A stretch of DNA of 64,000 nucleotides from an uncultured Rhizobiaceae group bacterium (GCA_937930635.1 CALHCF010000005.1:1-64000); one strand, 5' to 3'. Positions 26,980 through 36,937 are shown, counted from the stretch's first letter. The notes: generated by a model not told the origin, from the sequence alone. Numbers and translations: made by a program.

Positions 26980-27486
26980 TTGCCCATTGTTTCGGTAGTT
27001 CATGATGATCCTTTTACAGACGGGCGGCAGTCCGAACGTGCGCTGACGATTCGCACAGGTGTGGAGCGTTATTTTTCGGAGCTTGGACGGGTCTTTCTGG
27101 CTGAGTTGTCGCTGGCATCGGGACGCCGCGCAGATCTGGTTGCGCTGTCACCAAAAGGCCGCGTGACGATTGTCGAGGTAAAATCATCAATCGCGGATTT
27201 TCGTGCTGATACGAAATGGACCGACTACAGACAAGATTGCGATGAACTGCTGTTTGCAACGCTGTCAGATGTTCCCGCAGATATTTTTCCGCAGAACGCC
27301 GGCTTGATGATTGCCGACAATTATGGCGCAGAATTATTGCGTTCGGGGCCGGAAACCAAGCTTTCTGCGGCTCGACGAAAAGCCATACATCTACGATTTG
27401 CACGTGCCAGCGCTGCGCGGCTGGCGCGATGCTGTGCCTATGCAGGTTTGGAAAGTTCAAGTCTGGCCGACAATGATGAGCTTTAG
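26980..27486 (+). CDS. mmcB: DNA-repair putative endonuclease MmcB
   Basis: A 168-residue member of the MmcB family (PF06319), a restriction-like nuclease fold protein of the alphaproteobacterial SOS response that works with ImuABC-type mutagenic repair. GRQSERALTIR opens the fold. ELSLASGRRADLVAL with TIVEVKSS forms the D...ExK nuclease core, and NKW-like TKWTDYRQDCDELLFAT follows. TTG at 26980 is chosen because AAAGG lies eight bases before it and homologues begin at this point (PIVSVV). A LexA box sits upstream. The imu genes are not in the window. Confidence 0.88.
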   Translation: MPIVSVVHDDPFTDGRQSERALTIRTGVERYFSELGRVFLAELSLASGRRADLVALSPKGRVTIVEVKSSIADFRADTKWTDYRQDCDELLFATLSDVPADIFPQNAGLMIADNYGAELLRSGPETKLSAARRKAIHLRFARASAARLARCCAYAGLESSSLADNDEL

Positions 27487-27562
27487 CGTCTTTTGGTTGT
27501 CGACTGACGTGCGACGACGCTCATGGGCTTGCCGCACCAATTCCGTAAAACATAAAAACAGT

Positions 27563-28135
27563 CTAGCGCGGCGCGCGTTTTGCCAGAATCCGTTGCAGAG
27601 TCCTTCTGTGCATGCTGAGGCGGCGTGCGGTTTCTGAAACGTTGCGATTGCACAATTCATAAACCCGCTGAATGTGTTCCCAGCGTACCCGGTCAGCCGA
27701 CATGGGATTTTCCGGTGGTTCGGCTTTCTCGCCAGGCTCTTGCATTAAGGCGGCATAGACATCATCTGCATCGGCTGGTTTCGGGAGATAGTCGATTGCA
27801 CCCCGTTTAATTGCGCTGACTGCCGTTGCTATATTGCCGTGCCCGGTCAGCACGACCACACGGATTTCAGCATCAATTTCATTAATCTTCTCAACGATAT
27901 CCAGACCATTTCCATCATTGAGACGCATATCGACGACGGCGTAATCCGGGCATTCCGTTTCCAAAGCGGCAAGACCTTCACGCACGGTTTCGGCGAGGGT
28001 GAGCCTGAAACCACGGTTTTCCATCGCACGACCCAGCCGATGCAAAAAACTTCGATCATCATCGACAATCAACAAGCTGGGCATCGTTTCTGATCTTGGC
28101 TGAGCGTTTTGAACCTCGCGGTGAACTCCGGTCAT
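27563..28135 (-). CDS. actR: redox response regulator ActR/RegA
   Basis: A 190-residue two-component regulator. The receiver domain has LLIVDDDRSF, phosphoacceptor Asp in VVDMRLNDG and Lys in YLPKPAD. The C-terminal Fis-type helix-turn-helix, SETARRLSMHRRTLQRIL, is nearly invariant in RegA/PrrA/ActR proteins. An AGGAGAGGGATGAA ribosome site fixes the start at 28135. Regulators of this family switch genes for respiration, carbon and nitrogen fixation and low-oxygen growth. It lies 137 bases downstream of its kinase ActS on the same strand. Confidence 0.95.
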   Translation of the reverse strand: MTGVHREVQNAQPRSETMPSLLIVDDDRSFLHRLGRAMENRGFRLTLAETVREGLAALETECPDYAVVDMRLNDGNGLDIVEKINEIDAEIRVVVLTGHGNIATAVSAIKRGAIDYLPKPADADDVYAALMQEPGEKAEPPENPMSADRVRWEHIQRVYELCNRNVSETARRLSMHRRTLQRILAKRAPR

Positions 28136-28272
28136 TTCATCCCTCTCCTGGCTAAAACTGACTAAGAGATAGGCATTTTTTGGGGCGTTTGTAGTGGCAG
28201 AAGCGCAAGGATGCCAAATTGTCGCACCTGCAGCAGCATAGCGTTCAGGTCACAACCTGCTTTAGCTGAAAT

Positions 28273-29586
28273 TTACAGGGCCAGTTCTTCCAGCACAGAT
28301 CGGCTCCACCGGATCTTCACCAACGCACCACGTTCGTTTTTTGAACCAGCCGCAACGTTTTTGAAGGTCAAAGATGCGCCGCTGCGTTCCAACAGTGTTT
28401 TGGCAATGAAGAGGCCCAGCCCCAACCCCCAATCACCGTTTCCACGCACATTACGGCGCGACGTAACAAACGGCTCTCCAACCCGTGAGAGGATTGAAGA
28501 AGAAAAGCCCGGCCCATCATCCCTGATCTCCACTGAAAGTTCATCATCACTCCAGTTCAGGGAGACGGAAACTCTGCTGTTGGCAAAGTCGACGGCATTA
28601 TCAAGCAGGTTTCCCAGACCATACCGTATCGTTGGTGCTCGCTTGATTGCTGGCGCGGGTATCGAGGTTTCTTCGACAGAAATATCAATCTGTATTCCCA
28701 GACCATGAAGAGGGTCTGCAGCCTGTTCCAGGATTTCCGTTATCAGCTGCCTGCCTTCAATTTCCTCATTATCTTTGGTCAGGGAAGTAAGCCTGGTCAG
28801 GATTTCGCGGCATCGATCCGCCTGCGCCTGCAACAGTTCAACATCTTCTCTCAGCGGACTGTCTCGCGCTACTGCGTGCAGCATCTCTTTGGACGTTACC
28901 GCAATCGTCGCAAGTGGCGTCCCCAGTTCATGAGCGGCTGCGGTTGCCAGCCCATCAAGGGTTGTCAGATGTTGTTCTCGCTGCATCACCAGTTCAGTCG
29001 CGGCCAGAGCCCGCGCCAGTTTTCGCGCTTCCACCGCAACCCGGTACGTGTAAATGACGGTGAACGCCAATGTGCTGAGTATGGCGACCAGGACCCCGAT
29101 ATTAAAAATGTAGGAGAACTTGAGCGGATCAGCAGGATCCCATGGCAACGGCATATGATAGAATGCCAGAAAGACGATAATCACTACCGACAGGGCACTC
29201 ATCAATAAAATATGGCGACGCCGCAAAGAGTTAGATGAAACAACCACCGGCGCTATCAGCAAAATGGCAAATGGATTCTGAAGCCCCCCGGTCAGATAAA
29301 GAAGAAGCCCAAGATGCAGGAGATCAATGGCCAGAAATGTCGTTGCCACATTTCCTGAAAGACGCTGATTGATATTGTAGCTGCGACTTAGGGAGATGTT
29401 GAAAACGACGGATATTGCCACGAGACCAAGGCAAAACTCCCATGGCATCGGATATCCAAACCCGAAGGCAACCATGGCGATGGCACCAAACTGACCGAAA
29501 ATGCCATACCATCGCAGCCGAATCAGCGTGTCAGCGCGGATCAGGCCATCCTGTTTGTAATCATAAAAACTGATGACATGGGACAT
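28273..29586 (-). CDS. actS: redox sensor histidine kinase ActS/RegB
   Basis: A 437-residue membrane kinase with six hydrophobic segments in the first 185 residues. The ubiquinone-binding signature GGLQNPF (100-106) lies between segments. The H-box AAAHELGTPLATIAV carries His219, and the redox cysteine of RegB is present as Cys259 in QADRCREIL. The ATP-binding domain has GNLLDNAVDFA, DDGPGF and GLGLGLFIAK. All known RegB redox inputs are therefore intact. ATG at 29586 is preferred to one at 29649 since homologues start just before the first membrane segment. Confidence 0.93.
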   Translation of the reverse strand: MSHVISFYDYKQDGLIRADTLIRLRWYGIFGQFGAIAMVAFGFGYPMPWEFCLGLVAISVVFNISLSRSYNINQRLSGNVATTFLAIDLLHLGLLLYLTGGLQNPFAILLIAPVVVSSNSLRRRHILLMSALSVVIIVFLAFYHMPLPWDPADPLKFSYIFNIGVLVAILSTLAFTVIYTYRVAVEARKLARALAATELVMQREQHLTTLDGLATAAAHELGTPLATIAVTSKEMLHAVARDSPLREDVELLQAQADRCREILTRLTSLTKDNEEIEGRQLITEILEQAADPLHGLGIQIDISVEETSIPAPAIKRAPTIRYGLGNLLDNAVDFANSRVSVSLNWSDDELSVEIRDDGPGFSSSILSRVGEPFVTSRRNVRGNGDWGLGLGLFIAKTLLERSGASLTFKNVAAGSKNERGALVKIRWSRSVLEELAL

Positions 29587-29676
29587 TGTGAGGTTCTGTC
29601 TGTTTCGATCAACCTGGAGAATATGCATTGCTGAATGAAAGAAAACCAATAGCGGAGTTCAAAAGGGAGTGCGGCA

Positions 29677-32205
29677 TCAATTTTTACGCGGCTTCGCACG
29701 CCGGGTTGGCATTTCTTCAAGAGGGTTTTCCGGCCAGGGATGTTTGGGATAACGACCACGCATATCTAAACGAACATCAGACCAGGACCCCTTCCAAAAA
29801 GCCGGAAGATCGCGGGTAATCTGAATGGCTCTTCCAGCCGGTGACAACAGTTCAATGGTCAGCGGAACCTGTCCATCTGCAATGGCTGGATGCCGGTCCA
29901 GACCAAACAGCTCTTGCGGACGCACCCGCAAAACGACTTCGTCTTCGTAGTAATCGAGCGGAAGATTCGATCCGCTTGGCATAGTCATGTGAGTGGGAGT
30001 GAGCCGGGCAAGTTCTGCGGTGGAGCCCTGTGTGGCAAGTAACATCAGACTGTCACTCAGTGCGCCCTGCGCCAGATCCGTCAAGCTGGTTTTGCCGGCC
30101 AGAAAGGGAACCAGCCATTCTTCCATGCTGTTCAGGAGGGCCTGCTGCGATACGTCCGGCCAGGGCGCGCCCAGTCTTTGATGAAGAAAAGCAAGGCGGC
30201 TGCGCAAACGCCTGTCATTTTCACCCCACGGCAAGATGTCCAGCCCGTGCTCCTGCAAAGCCTGTTTGAAGATTGGCAATGCCTTGTCTGGATCGACGGT
30301 TGACGGTTCAGGCCTTGAGAGATCGATGGCTCCCAGTCTGGTGGAACTTTGGGCTGTGACCGCTCTCGTTTTAACATCAAATATCAGCGTATCTTTTCTG
30401 GCTATCGACGCCGAAAAATACTCCAGGATTGCCGGTTTCGAAATTGCGGCGGCTGAAAGTATGCGAGCGGCCGCGGCCCGACCCGCCATATCGATAACAA
30501 CGAGAAAAGGTTCCCGGGCCAGCGGTGATGTATTGTCCAGTTCAGCACCCCGGCCATTTGCAAGCTTGAAGCGGGTTGCTTCACCTGCACCGCTGCCCCT
30601 GCTATGCGCAATACGGTCGGGATAGGCGAAAGCCAGAAGAACACCATCATCAAGATCGTCATCTGTATCAGAAATTTTCAAGTGTTTTGTCGACGAGGCG
30701 GCGAGCCGCATGAATTGAGAAGACCGTTTGTCACTTGAGCGGGAAATCCGTTCAGCGCGCTCCGAGAGGTCTGGAGAGTTGCCGCCCGCTCCGCGTTCCT
30801 GAATCAGGAGGGCAAGCAGGGCCGCACGCTGTGCCACACGTACCCCATGGCTGGCAGACCGGACAATCATATGAGCCAGCCTTGGTGGAAAAGCCAACCG
30901 CCGCATGGCACGGCCATGGCTGGTCAGTTTTCCATTTTTATCCAGAGCACCCAATTGGCGAAGCAGGGTGTGAGCTTCATCAAGCGCCGGGGATGGCGGA
31001 CTATCCAGCCATCTTAGCGAATACGGGTCCGTCACCCCCCAATCCGTCAGATCGAGCAAAAGGGGAGCCAGATCTGCATTCAATATCTCCGGAGGCGTGC
31101 TGACCGGGAGTGCTGCTGTCTGCTCTTCGCGCCATAATCTGATGGCACGTCCCGGCCCCAATCGCCCGGCCCGGCCCGCTCTTTGACGGGCAGAGGCCTG
31201 CGAGACCCGCACCGTCTGCAGCCGTGTAAGGCCGGTTGCAGGTTCAAAGACCGGCTGGCGCGAAAAACCGCTGTCAATAACTGTGGTTACACCCTCGATG
31301 GTCAGGGATGTCTCTGCGATTGCCGATGAGAGAATGACCTTTCGCGCGCCATCATTTGCAGGCTGAAGCGCCGCATCCTGCGATCTCGCCGACATGGCTC
31401 CATAGAGCCTATGAACTGTGACATGGCCATCTGCCTGTTTCTCCAGAAGTTCGGCGCTGCGTTCAATCTCTCGCTGTCCAGGTAAAAACACCAGAATATC
31501 TCCGCCAGCTTGCGCGAGTTCTTCTTTCACCGCACCGGCGACAGCCTTCTCAACGGGCGTGCGGGCCTGATGCTCCCGATAGGAAATATCCACCGGGTAG
31601 CTGCGCCCCTTGCTCTCAAGGATGGTGGTATCCATCAGGCTGGAAACCGAGGCCCCATCAAGCGTCGCCGACATGGGAAGAAGCCGCAAATCCTCGCGCA
31701 AACCGGCCTGCAGGTCGAGGCAGAGAGCCAAAGCCAGGTCGCCATCAAGACTGCGTTCATGAAATTCGTCGAACAGAACAGCGGCGACATTGTCCAGATC
31801 AGGCTGATCCGCAAGCATCCGGGTAAAAACACCTTCCGTCACAACTTCAATAACGGTGTCGGTTGAGATTTTTGTATCAAAACGAACTCTGTAGCCTACC
31901 CGTCCGCCGACCTTCTCTCCCAGCAGATCCGCCATACGGCCAGCAGCTGCTCGAGCAGCAAGGCGGCGTGGCTCAAGCACAAGAATTTTGCGATCCCTGC
32001 GCCATTCAGCAGCCAGCAGAGCCAAAGGAACAAGCGTTGTTTTGCCCGCACCGGGCGGTGCCACCAGTACAAGGTTCGGGTTTGTCGAAAGACGCGCCAT
32101 CAGCTGCGGCAACACATCCAGGATGGGAAGATCCGGCAGGATGGGAAGATCGGGCAGCCCCGCAAGATCCGGCAGTCTGGGGCTTTCAGGTGTCACAGCG
32201 CTCAC
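29677..32205 (-). CDS. hrpB: ATP-dependent helicase HrpB
   Basis: An 842-residue DEAH-type helicase of the HrpA/HrpB group. Walker A is VAPPGAGKTT, Walker B FDEFHERS, motif III MSATLDG and motif VI QRAGRAGR. The HA2 region and the HrpB-specific C-terminal domain (LPLDYYEDEVVLRVRPQELFG in pieces) follow. The usual N-terminus begins at LPILDVLPQLM; ahead of it lie about 20 extra residues built from LPDLPI-like repeats encoded by an 18-base tandem repeat. The gene starts at GTG, 26 bases after glpK. The RNA substrate of HrpB is unknown. Confidence 0.93.
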   Translation of the reverse strand: MSAVTPESPRLPDLAGLPDLPILPDLPILDVLPQLMARLSTNPNLVLVAPPGAGKTTLVPLALLAAEWRRDRKILVLEPRRLAARAAAGRMADLLGEKVGGRVGYRVRFDTKISTDTVIEVVTEGVFTRMLADQPDLDNVAAVLFDEFHERSLDGDLALALCLDLQAGLREDLRLLPMSATLDGASVSSLMDTTILESKGRSYPVDISYREHQARTPVEKAVAGAVKEELAQAGGDILVFLPGQREIERSAELLEKQADGHVTVHRLYGAMSARSQDAALQPANDGARKVILSSAIAETSLTIEGVTTVIDSGFSRQPVFEPATGLTRLQTVRVSQASARQRAGRAGRLGPGRAIRLWREEQTAALPVSTPPEILNADLAPLLLDLTDWGVTDPYSLRWLDSPPSPALDEAHTLLRQLGALDKNGKLTSHGRAMRRLAFPPRLAHMIVRSASHGVRVAQRAALLALLIQERGAGGNSPDLSERAERISRSSDKRSSQFMRLAASSTKHLKISDTDDDLDDGVLLAFAYPDRIAHSRGSGAGEATRFKLANGRGAELDNTSPLAREPFLVVIDMAGRAAAARILSAAAISKPAILEYFSASIARKDTLIFDVKTRAVTAQSSTRLGAIDLSRPEPSTVDPDKALPIFKQALQEHGLDILPWGENDRRLRSRLAFLHQRLGAPWPDVSQQALLNSMEEWLVPFLAGKTSLTDLAQGALSDSLMLLATQGSTAELARLTPTHMTMPSGSNLPLDYYEDEVVLRVRPQELFGLDRHPAIADGQVPLTIELLSPAGRAIQITRDLPAFWKGSWSDVRLDMRGRYPKHPWPENPLEEMPTRRAKPRKN
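32120..32173. repeat. three tandem 18-base repeats inside the hrpB 5' end
   Basis: Copies at 32120-32137 and 32138-32155 differ at a single base; a third, more divergent copy lies at 32156-32173. They encode LPDLPI, LPDLPI and LPDLAG in the N-terminal extension of HrpB. In-frame 18-base units can expand or contract without disrupting the gene. Confidence 0.9.
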
Positions 32206-32231
32206 CCCATCTGAATGCCAGGGTCATAACC

Positions 32232-33737
32232 CTAGCTTGAACTCAGCGTACGCGAGACCGCATTTTTCCATCCGGCATATCTTGCGTGGCGTGTCTCTTG
32301 CGTCATATCCGGTTCAAAACGCCGGTCCCGTGACCAGGTTTTCGAAAAACCCTCTGCATCCGGCCAGATACCCGCCCGTGAACCAGCGAGCCAGGCAACA
32401 CCCAGCGCGGTCGTTTCCAGAATATTCGGGCGATCAACAGGTGCATTCAGGATGTCGGCCAGAAACTGCATCGTCCAGTTGCTTGCCACCATGCCACCAT
32501 CCACGCGCAACACCGTATCGTCTGCACCCCCGGACCAGTCAGCCTTCATGGCTTCAAGAAGATCGCGCGTTTGGTAGCAAACGGCCTCAAGCGCGGCTTT
32601 GGCGATCTCGTCGGGTCCGGTGTTGCGGGTCATACCATAAAGCGCGCCCCGCGCCTCAGCATCCCAATAGGGCGCGCCCAACCCGGTAAAAGCGGGAACC
32701 AGATAGACATCCTGTTCGCTGTCTGCCTGATCGGCCATTGAGCCGGTTTGTGCAGCGTCATCGATAATTTTCAGGCCATCACGCAACCATTGCACTGTGG
32801 CACCGGCCATGAAAATTGACCCTTCCAGCGCATAAGTGGTTTCGCCATTCAGCCGGTAGGCGATAGTGGTCAGCATCCGGTTTTTAGATGTCACCCTGTC
32901 CTTGCCTGTATTGAGCAGGGCGAAGCATCCGGTCCCATAGGTTGATTTGAGCATACCCGGCTGGAAGCAGGCATTACCAATTGTTGCGGCCTGCTGATCG
33001 CCGGCGACACCATAGACCGGAATCTCAGCGCCCAGAATGTCAGCACGTGTCGTTCCAAAATCGGCAGCGCAATCGAGAACTTCCGGCAAGATGTTTTTGG
33101 GCACGCCCAACATGTCGAGAAGGCTGTCATCCCACTGGTTCTCACCGATATTATACATCAGTGTCCGTGCTGCGTTGGTGGCGTCGGTAACGTGTCGCTG
33201 CCCGCCGGTCAGCCGCCAGATCAGGAATGTGTCCATGGTGCCAAATATCAAATCACCTGCCTCTGCTGCGGCACGAGCACCCTCCACATTGTCAAGCAGC
33301 CAGCGGACTTTTGTTCCCGAAAAATAGGGATCAAGCAGCAGGCCGGAGCGGTTGGTAACCTCGTCCTCAAAACCCTGCTTTTTAAGTTCGGCGCAGAAAT
33401 CAGATGTTCGGCGATCCTGCCAGACAATCGCCCTGTGGATCGGTTTTCCAGTCTTTCGATCCCATATCAGCGTCGTTTCACGCTGGTTGGTGATGCCGAT
33501 TGCGGCAATGTCGCCAGCCTGAAGCTGCGCCCCGGCGATTGCCTTTTTGCAAACCGCAACCACGCTGTCCCAGATTTCCTCTGCATCATGTTCCACCCAC
33601 CCGGATTTCGGGAAATGCTGGGTGAACTCCTGCTGTGCAAGCCCGACAATTTTCTGCTCAGCATCAAAAACAAGAGCCCGGGACGATGTTGTCCCCTGAT
33701 CGATGGCCAGCACCGCGCCTTTGGATCCTTGTACCAC
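32232..33737 (-). CDS. glpK: glycerol kinase
   Basis: A 501-residue FGGY-family kinase that makes glycerol-3-phosphate. Conserved segments include [42 protein letters not shown], the [17 protein letters not shown] loop and [20 protein letters not shown]. Length equals that of the E. coli enzyme. No glpF, glpD or glpR is adjacent, so uptake and the next step are encoded elsewhere. hrpB follows on the same strand. Confidence 0.96.
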   Translation of the reverse strand: MVQGSKGAVLAIDQGTTSSRALVFDAEQKIVGLAQQEFTQHFPKSGWVEHDAEEIWDSVVAVCKKAIAGAQLQAGDIAAIGITNQRETTLIWDRKTGKPIHRAIVWQDRRTSDFCAELKKQGFEDEVTNRSGLLLDPYFSGTKVRWLLDNVEGARAAAEAGDLIFGTMDTFLIWRLTGGQRHVTDATNAARTLMYNIGENQWDDSLLDMLGVPKNILPEVLDCAADFGTTRADILGAEIPVYGVAGDQQAATIGNACFQPGMLKSTYGTGCFALLNTGKDRVTSKNRMLTTIAYRLNGETTYALEGSIFMAGATVQWLRDGLKIIDDAAQTGSMADQADSEQDVYLVPAFTGLGAPYWDAEARGALYGMTRNTGPDEIAKAALEAVCYQTRDLLEAMKADWSGGADDTVLRVDGGMVASNWTMQFLADILNAPVDRPNILETTALGVAWLAGSRAGIWPDAEGFSKTWSRDRRFEPDMTQETRHARYAGWKNAVSRTLSSS

Positions 33738-33819
33738 CCGGTCTCTCCCGTTTTCTCACTTTGAATTCTTTCAGGTTCACACCATAGGCAAACTCGGTTC
33801 CTTCGCCTAGATATTGAGT

Positions 33820-34596
33820 ATGCAAAATGCAGACACCAACCATCAATCAAATGCTGAGAGTGGCCACAAGACCTTGCTGCTCACGGGCGCGAGTCGGGGC
33901 ATTGGCCATGCAACCGTCAAGCGTTTCTCAAAAGAGGGTTGGCGGGTGCTGACCTGTTCACGACAACCCTTCGACGTGGCCTGCCCCTGGCCTGAAGGCG
34001 CAGCCAATCATGTTCACGTTGATCTGGCCGACGCCGACAGCCTTGGACTGGCGGTCTCCGATATTCGTGCACGGCTGGAAGAAGAAGGCGGCAAGCTGCA
34101 CGCGCTGGTGAACAATGCGGGAATTTCACCGAAGCTTGACGGAGGAGGACGGCCCAACTCCATCGATACGCCCATGCAGATCTGGAACCATGTCTTTCAG
34201 GTCAACTTTTTCGCCCCGATCCTGCTGGCACGTGAGCTTTTCAATGAGCTGAAAAATGCCAAGGGAGCCATCGTCAATGTCACTTCCATCGCCGGGGGCA
34301 GAGTGCACCCCTTTGCCGGCAGCGCCTACGCCACATCGAAGGCGGCGCTGGCATCGCTGACCCGTGAAATGGCTGCTGATTTTGGGCCGCATGGAATTCG
34401 CGTCAATGCTATTGCACCGGGTGAAATTGACACGGCCATTCTGTCACCGGGCACCGAAGGCATGATCAAGGACATTCCTCTTGGTCGCCTTGGTGAGACG
34501 GCAGAGGTGGCTGAAACCATATTTTATCTGTGTTCCGACGCCGCAAGCTATGTCAACGGCGCCGAGGTGCACGTGAATGGCGGACAGCACGTCTGA
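33820..34596 (+). CDS. short-chain dehydrogenase/reductase
   Basis: A 258-residue classical SDR with cofactor motif LLTGASRGIG, structural NNAG, catalytic Ser in VNVTSIAGG and the YATSK pair (Tyr, Lys), and C-terminal YVNGAEVHVNGGQHV. The start ATG at 33820 lies two codons inside a TTG alternative. Its stop codon overlaps the mutM start (TGATG), so the two are co-transcribed. The substrate cannot be read from sequence. Confidence 0.9.
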   Translation: MQNADTNHQSNAESGHKTLLLTGASRGIGHATVKRFSKEGWRVLTCSRQPFDVACPWPEGAANHVHVDLADADSLGLAVSDIRARLEEEGGKLHALVNNAGISPKLDGGGRPNSIDTPMQIWNHVFQVNFFAPILLARELFNELKNAKGAIVNVTSIAGGRVHPFAGSAYATSKAALASLTREMAADFGPHGIRVNAIAPGEIDTAILSPGTEGMIKDIPLGRLGETAEVAETIFYLCSDAASYVNGAEVHVNGGQHV

Positions 34597-35489
34597 TGCC
34601 GGAATTACCCGAAGTCGAGACAGTACGGCGTGGTCTTGCGCCGGTCATGGAAGGTGCCAAGATCGAACGGCTTGAACTTCGCCGCAAGGACCTGCGCTTC
34701 CCTTTTCCAGACCGTTTTTCAGACATCGTTGAAGGGCAGACGGTCCTGTCGATGGGGCGGCGGGCAAAGTATCTGCTGGTCGATCTTTCGAACGGCAATG
34801 TCATCATCATGCATCTTGGAATGTCCGGTTCCTTTCGCACACAAATTGATGGTGATGAAAACCTGCCGGGCGACTTCCATCATGCCCGGTCGCGGCTGGA
34901 ATCCCATGACCATGTGATTTTCCATCTTGAAACTGCTGAAGGCCGTGCCGCCAGGGTGATTTATAACGATCCGCGCAGGTTTGGCTTTATGCTCATGACA
35001 CCGCGTGCGCAGCTTGATGAACATCCAACCTTCAGCAGTATGGGTGTGGAGCCTGTCGGCAATATGCTTTCGGCGCAGCACCTGGCCATGAAACTCGCCA
35101 ACAAGGCCGCACCTTTAAAAGCAGCTTTGTTGGATCAGAAAGTTATTGCGGGGCTTGGCAACATATATGTGTGTGAGGCGTTGTGGCGAAGCCGTCTGTC
35201 GCCAAAGCGCAAAGCCGCGACCCTTGTAACCAAGGCTGGTCGACCTTCGGCAGGATGCAAAAGGCTGACACAGAACATTCGCATTGTCATTGAAGAAGCT
35301 ATTGAGGCGGGAGGGTCATCGCTGCGGGATCATGCGCAAACGGACGGAACGCTGGGTTATTTCCAGCATTCTTTTGCTGCCTATGACCGCGAGGGTGAAC
35401 CCTGTCGCCATGAAGGATGCACATCGAAGATTAGCCGCATTGTTCAGTCGGGCCGCAGCACGTTTTACTGTCCGTCCTGTCAGCGATAG
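34596..35489 (+). CDS. mutM: bifunctional DNA-formamidopyrimidine glycosylase/AP lyase
   Basis: A 297-residue base-excision repair enzyme that removes 8-oxoguanine and formamidopyrimidines. The catalytic Pro2 and Glu3 are in MPELPEVETVRRGL, GMSGSF precedes the nucleotide-flipping region, and a C-terminal zinc finger (CRHEGC...CPSC) ends the protein. The ATG at 34596 puts Pro2 in position; an upstream ATG at 34530 would destroy the active site and is rejected. It overlaps the SDR stop codon. Confidence 0.96.
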   Translation: MPELPEVETVRRGLAPVMEGAKIERLELRRKDLRFPFPDRFSDIVEGQTVLSMGRRAKYLLVDLSNGNVIIMHLGMSGSFRTQIDGDENLPGDFHHARSRLESHDHVIFHLETAEGRAARVIYNDPRRFGFMLMTPRAQLDEHPTFSSMGVEPVGNMLSAQHLAMKLANKAAPLKAALLDQKVIAGLGNIYVCEALWRSRLSPKRKAATLVTKAGRPSAGCKRLTQNIRIVIEEAIEAGGSSLRDHAQTDGTLGYFQHSFAAYDREGEPCRHEGCTSKISRIVQSGRSTFYCPSCQR

Positions 35490-35579
35490 CTGTTACACAG
35501 AACAAGCTCGTACAACCGGCGACCCGGCATATAATGCCGATCGACCGCCTTGGCGCGTCAGTAAAAAACCCGAAATACC

Positions 35580-36356
35580 TTAGATGCGCGCCGCGTAATG
35601 TTTGGCAAGTTGCGAGATAACAGACTCGTCGTCGCCACCAATGAGCAGATATTCGTATTCGCCATTCGACCAAAATGCCGAACTCATGCCCTGCATTTCA
35701 TCCAAAACAACTTTGTCGGCACTACCCTCACCCGTCTTTAGAATACAAAGCGCATACGGCACGCCACCCTGCGAAAGAAAGGCGAGTTGAATCAATGGTT
35801 GCCCCTTATAGCTGAGAATCTGCGCCCGTTTGTAGTCCACGCCAAGAGTGTTTCCGACAGCGTCGAATTCGATTGCCTTTCCTATCGCGGCGGACACGCG
35901 AGTCAGTTCAGCCGACATTTCATCCTGCGGCCGCTCGATATGTGCCAGCGTGCTTGTCGCATAGAGAGCCTGATAGGAAGCGACATAATCCTGCCACGAG
36001 CGGTCACCGCCATCGGTTGTCAGCGTTGATACACCAAAGCCAATTCCAAGTGCCAATATGGCAGCTGCGGCCATTTGTGAAAAACTGAAAGAGCGCGATT
36101 GCCTGACCGGAACCGCTGGCGCGGCTGAAAAATCCGATACGATCCCGCCCGCTGGCACGGCTGTCTCAAGGGCTGGCCCTACCCTGGAAAAGGTTTCTCG
36201 AATGAGGTCGGTATCAATCGATAGTTGCTGGAGGCGCGCCTGCAGGCTGACATCTTTATCAAGTGCAGCTCTGATTTCGCTCACGGGTGCGAAATCATTC
36301 TCTCCATCGAGGAACGCGACCAGCTCTTCATCACTGAATTCTCTCTTTGCGCTCAT
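35580..36356 (-). CDS. transmembrane anti-sigma factor
   Basis: A 258-residue protein encoded directly behind an ECF sigma gene and overlapping it by 26 bases. The N-terminal part (FSDEELVAFLDGE, then a helical segment) resembles anti-sigma domains. One membrane segment lies near residue 95-115 (MAAAAILALGIGFGVSTL), and the remaining 145 residues would be periplasmic. This topology suits a sensor that releases the sigma factor after an envelope signal. The signal is unknown. The ATG at 36356 is used, with translation coupled to the sigma gene. Confidence 0.85.
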   Translation of the reverse strand: MSAKREFSDEELVAFLDGENDFAPVSEIRAALDKDVSLQARLQQLSIDTDLIRETFSRVGPALETAVPAGGIVSDFSAAPAVPVRQSRSFSFSQMAAAAILALGIGFGVSTLTTDGGDRSWQDYVASYQALYATSTLAHIERPQDEMSAELTRVSAAIGKAIEFDAVGNTLGVDYKRAQILSYKGQPLIQLAFLSQGGVPYALCILKTGEGSADKVVLDEMQGMSSAFWSNGEYEYLLIGGDDESVISQLAKHYAARI

Positions 36357-36870
36357 CCCAGCGAGACTCCTTCTGATACTTTTCAACCAGTTTTTTGCGC
36401 GCTGCAGCAAGGCGGCTCATGACTGTTCCCACCGGGATATCAAGGATCTCAGCCGCCTCCAGATAACGATATCCTTCGACATACACCAAAATGACGGTCG
36501 CCCTTTGCGCCTCAGGCAGCTCCATCACTGAATTTAACACTTCACGGCCCAATAAATTCGTTTCCGGATCGGCTTTTTCATCCACAAGGTCGATTTCCTC
36601 CACCGGAGCCAGCCCACCACCCATGCGCACGGCATCCTTTCGAAGCTCATTGATCCACATGCGTTGGGTCATACGAAACATCCATCTGTCGAGATGTGTG
36701 CCGGGCTCAAATTGATCGGCTTTTTCGATTGCCCGTAAACAGGCGGCCTGTGCCAGATCGTCCGCCCGGTCCCGACTGCCGGTCAATCCAAGACAATAGC
36801 GCCAAAGCCTTGGGAATACGCCATCAATACCTGCCTGTACTTCTGCAAGAGATGCCTGACTGACTGACAT
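36331..36870 (-). CDS. ECF-type RNA polymerase sigma factor
   Basis: A 179-residue group IV sigma factor. Region 2 runs from about residue 25 to 90 (DRADDLAQAACLRAIEKADQF, then WMFRMTQRMWINELRK) and region 4 from about 115 to 165 (LPEAQRATVILVYVEGYRY, then IPVGTVMSRLAAARKKL). There is no region 1 or 3. The ATG at 36870 is preferred; 15 upstream codons are open. It is followed by its anti-sigma gene. A TGAAC-N16-CGTT promoter of ECF type lies upstream, suggesting autoregulation. Confidence 0.92.
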   Translation of the reverse strand: MSVSQASLAEVQAGIDGVFPRLWRYCLGLTGSRDRADDLAQAACLRAIEKADQFEPGTHLDRWMFRMTQRMWINELRKDAVRMGGGLAPVEEIDLVDEKADPETNLLGREVLNSVMELPEAQRATVILVYVEGYRYLEAAEILDIPVGTVMSRLAAARKKLVEKYQKESRWDERKERIQ

Positions 36871-36937
36871 TTTTTCTGACCAGTATCCGTCCTGAATGTG
36901 TTTGCGCGGGATCAAAAGAGCGCAAAGCTTATGGTTT

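Noticed and set aside
34530-34595. Upstream ATG for mutM
   Set aside because: MutM needs Pro at position 2 as the nucleophile; only the ATG at 34596 provides it.
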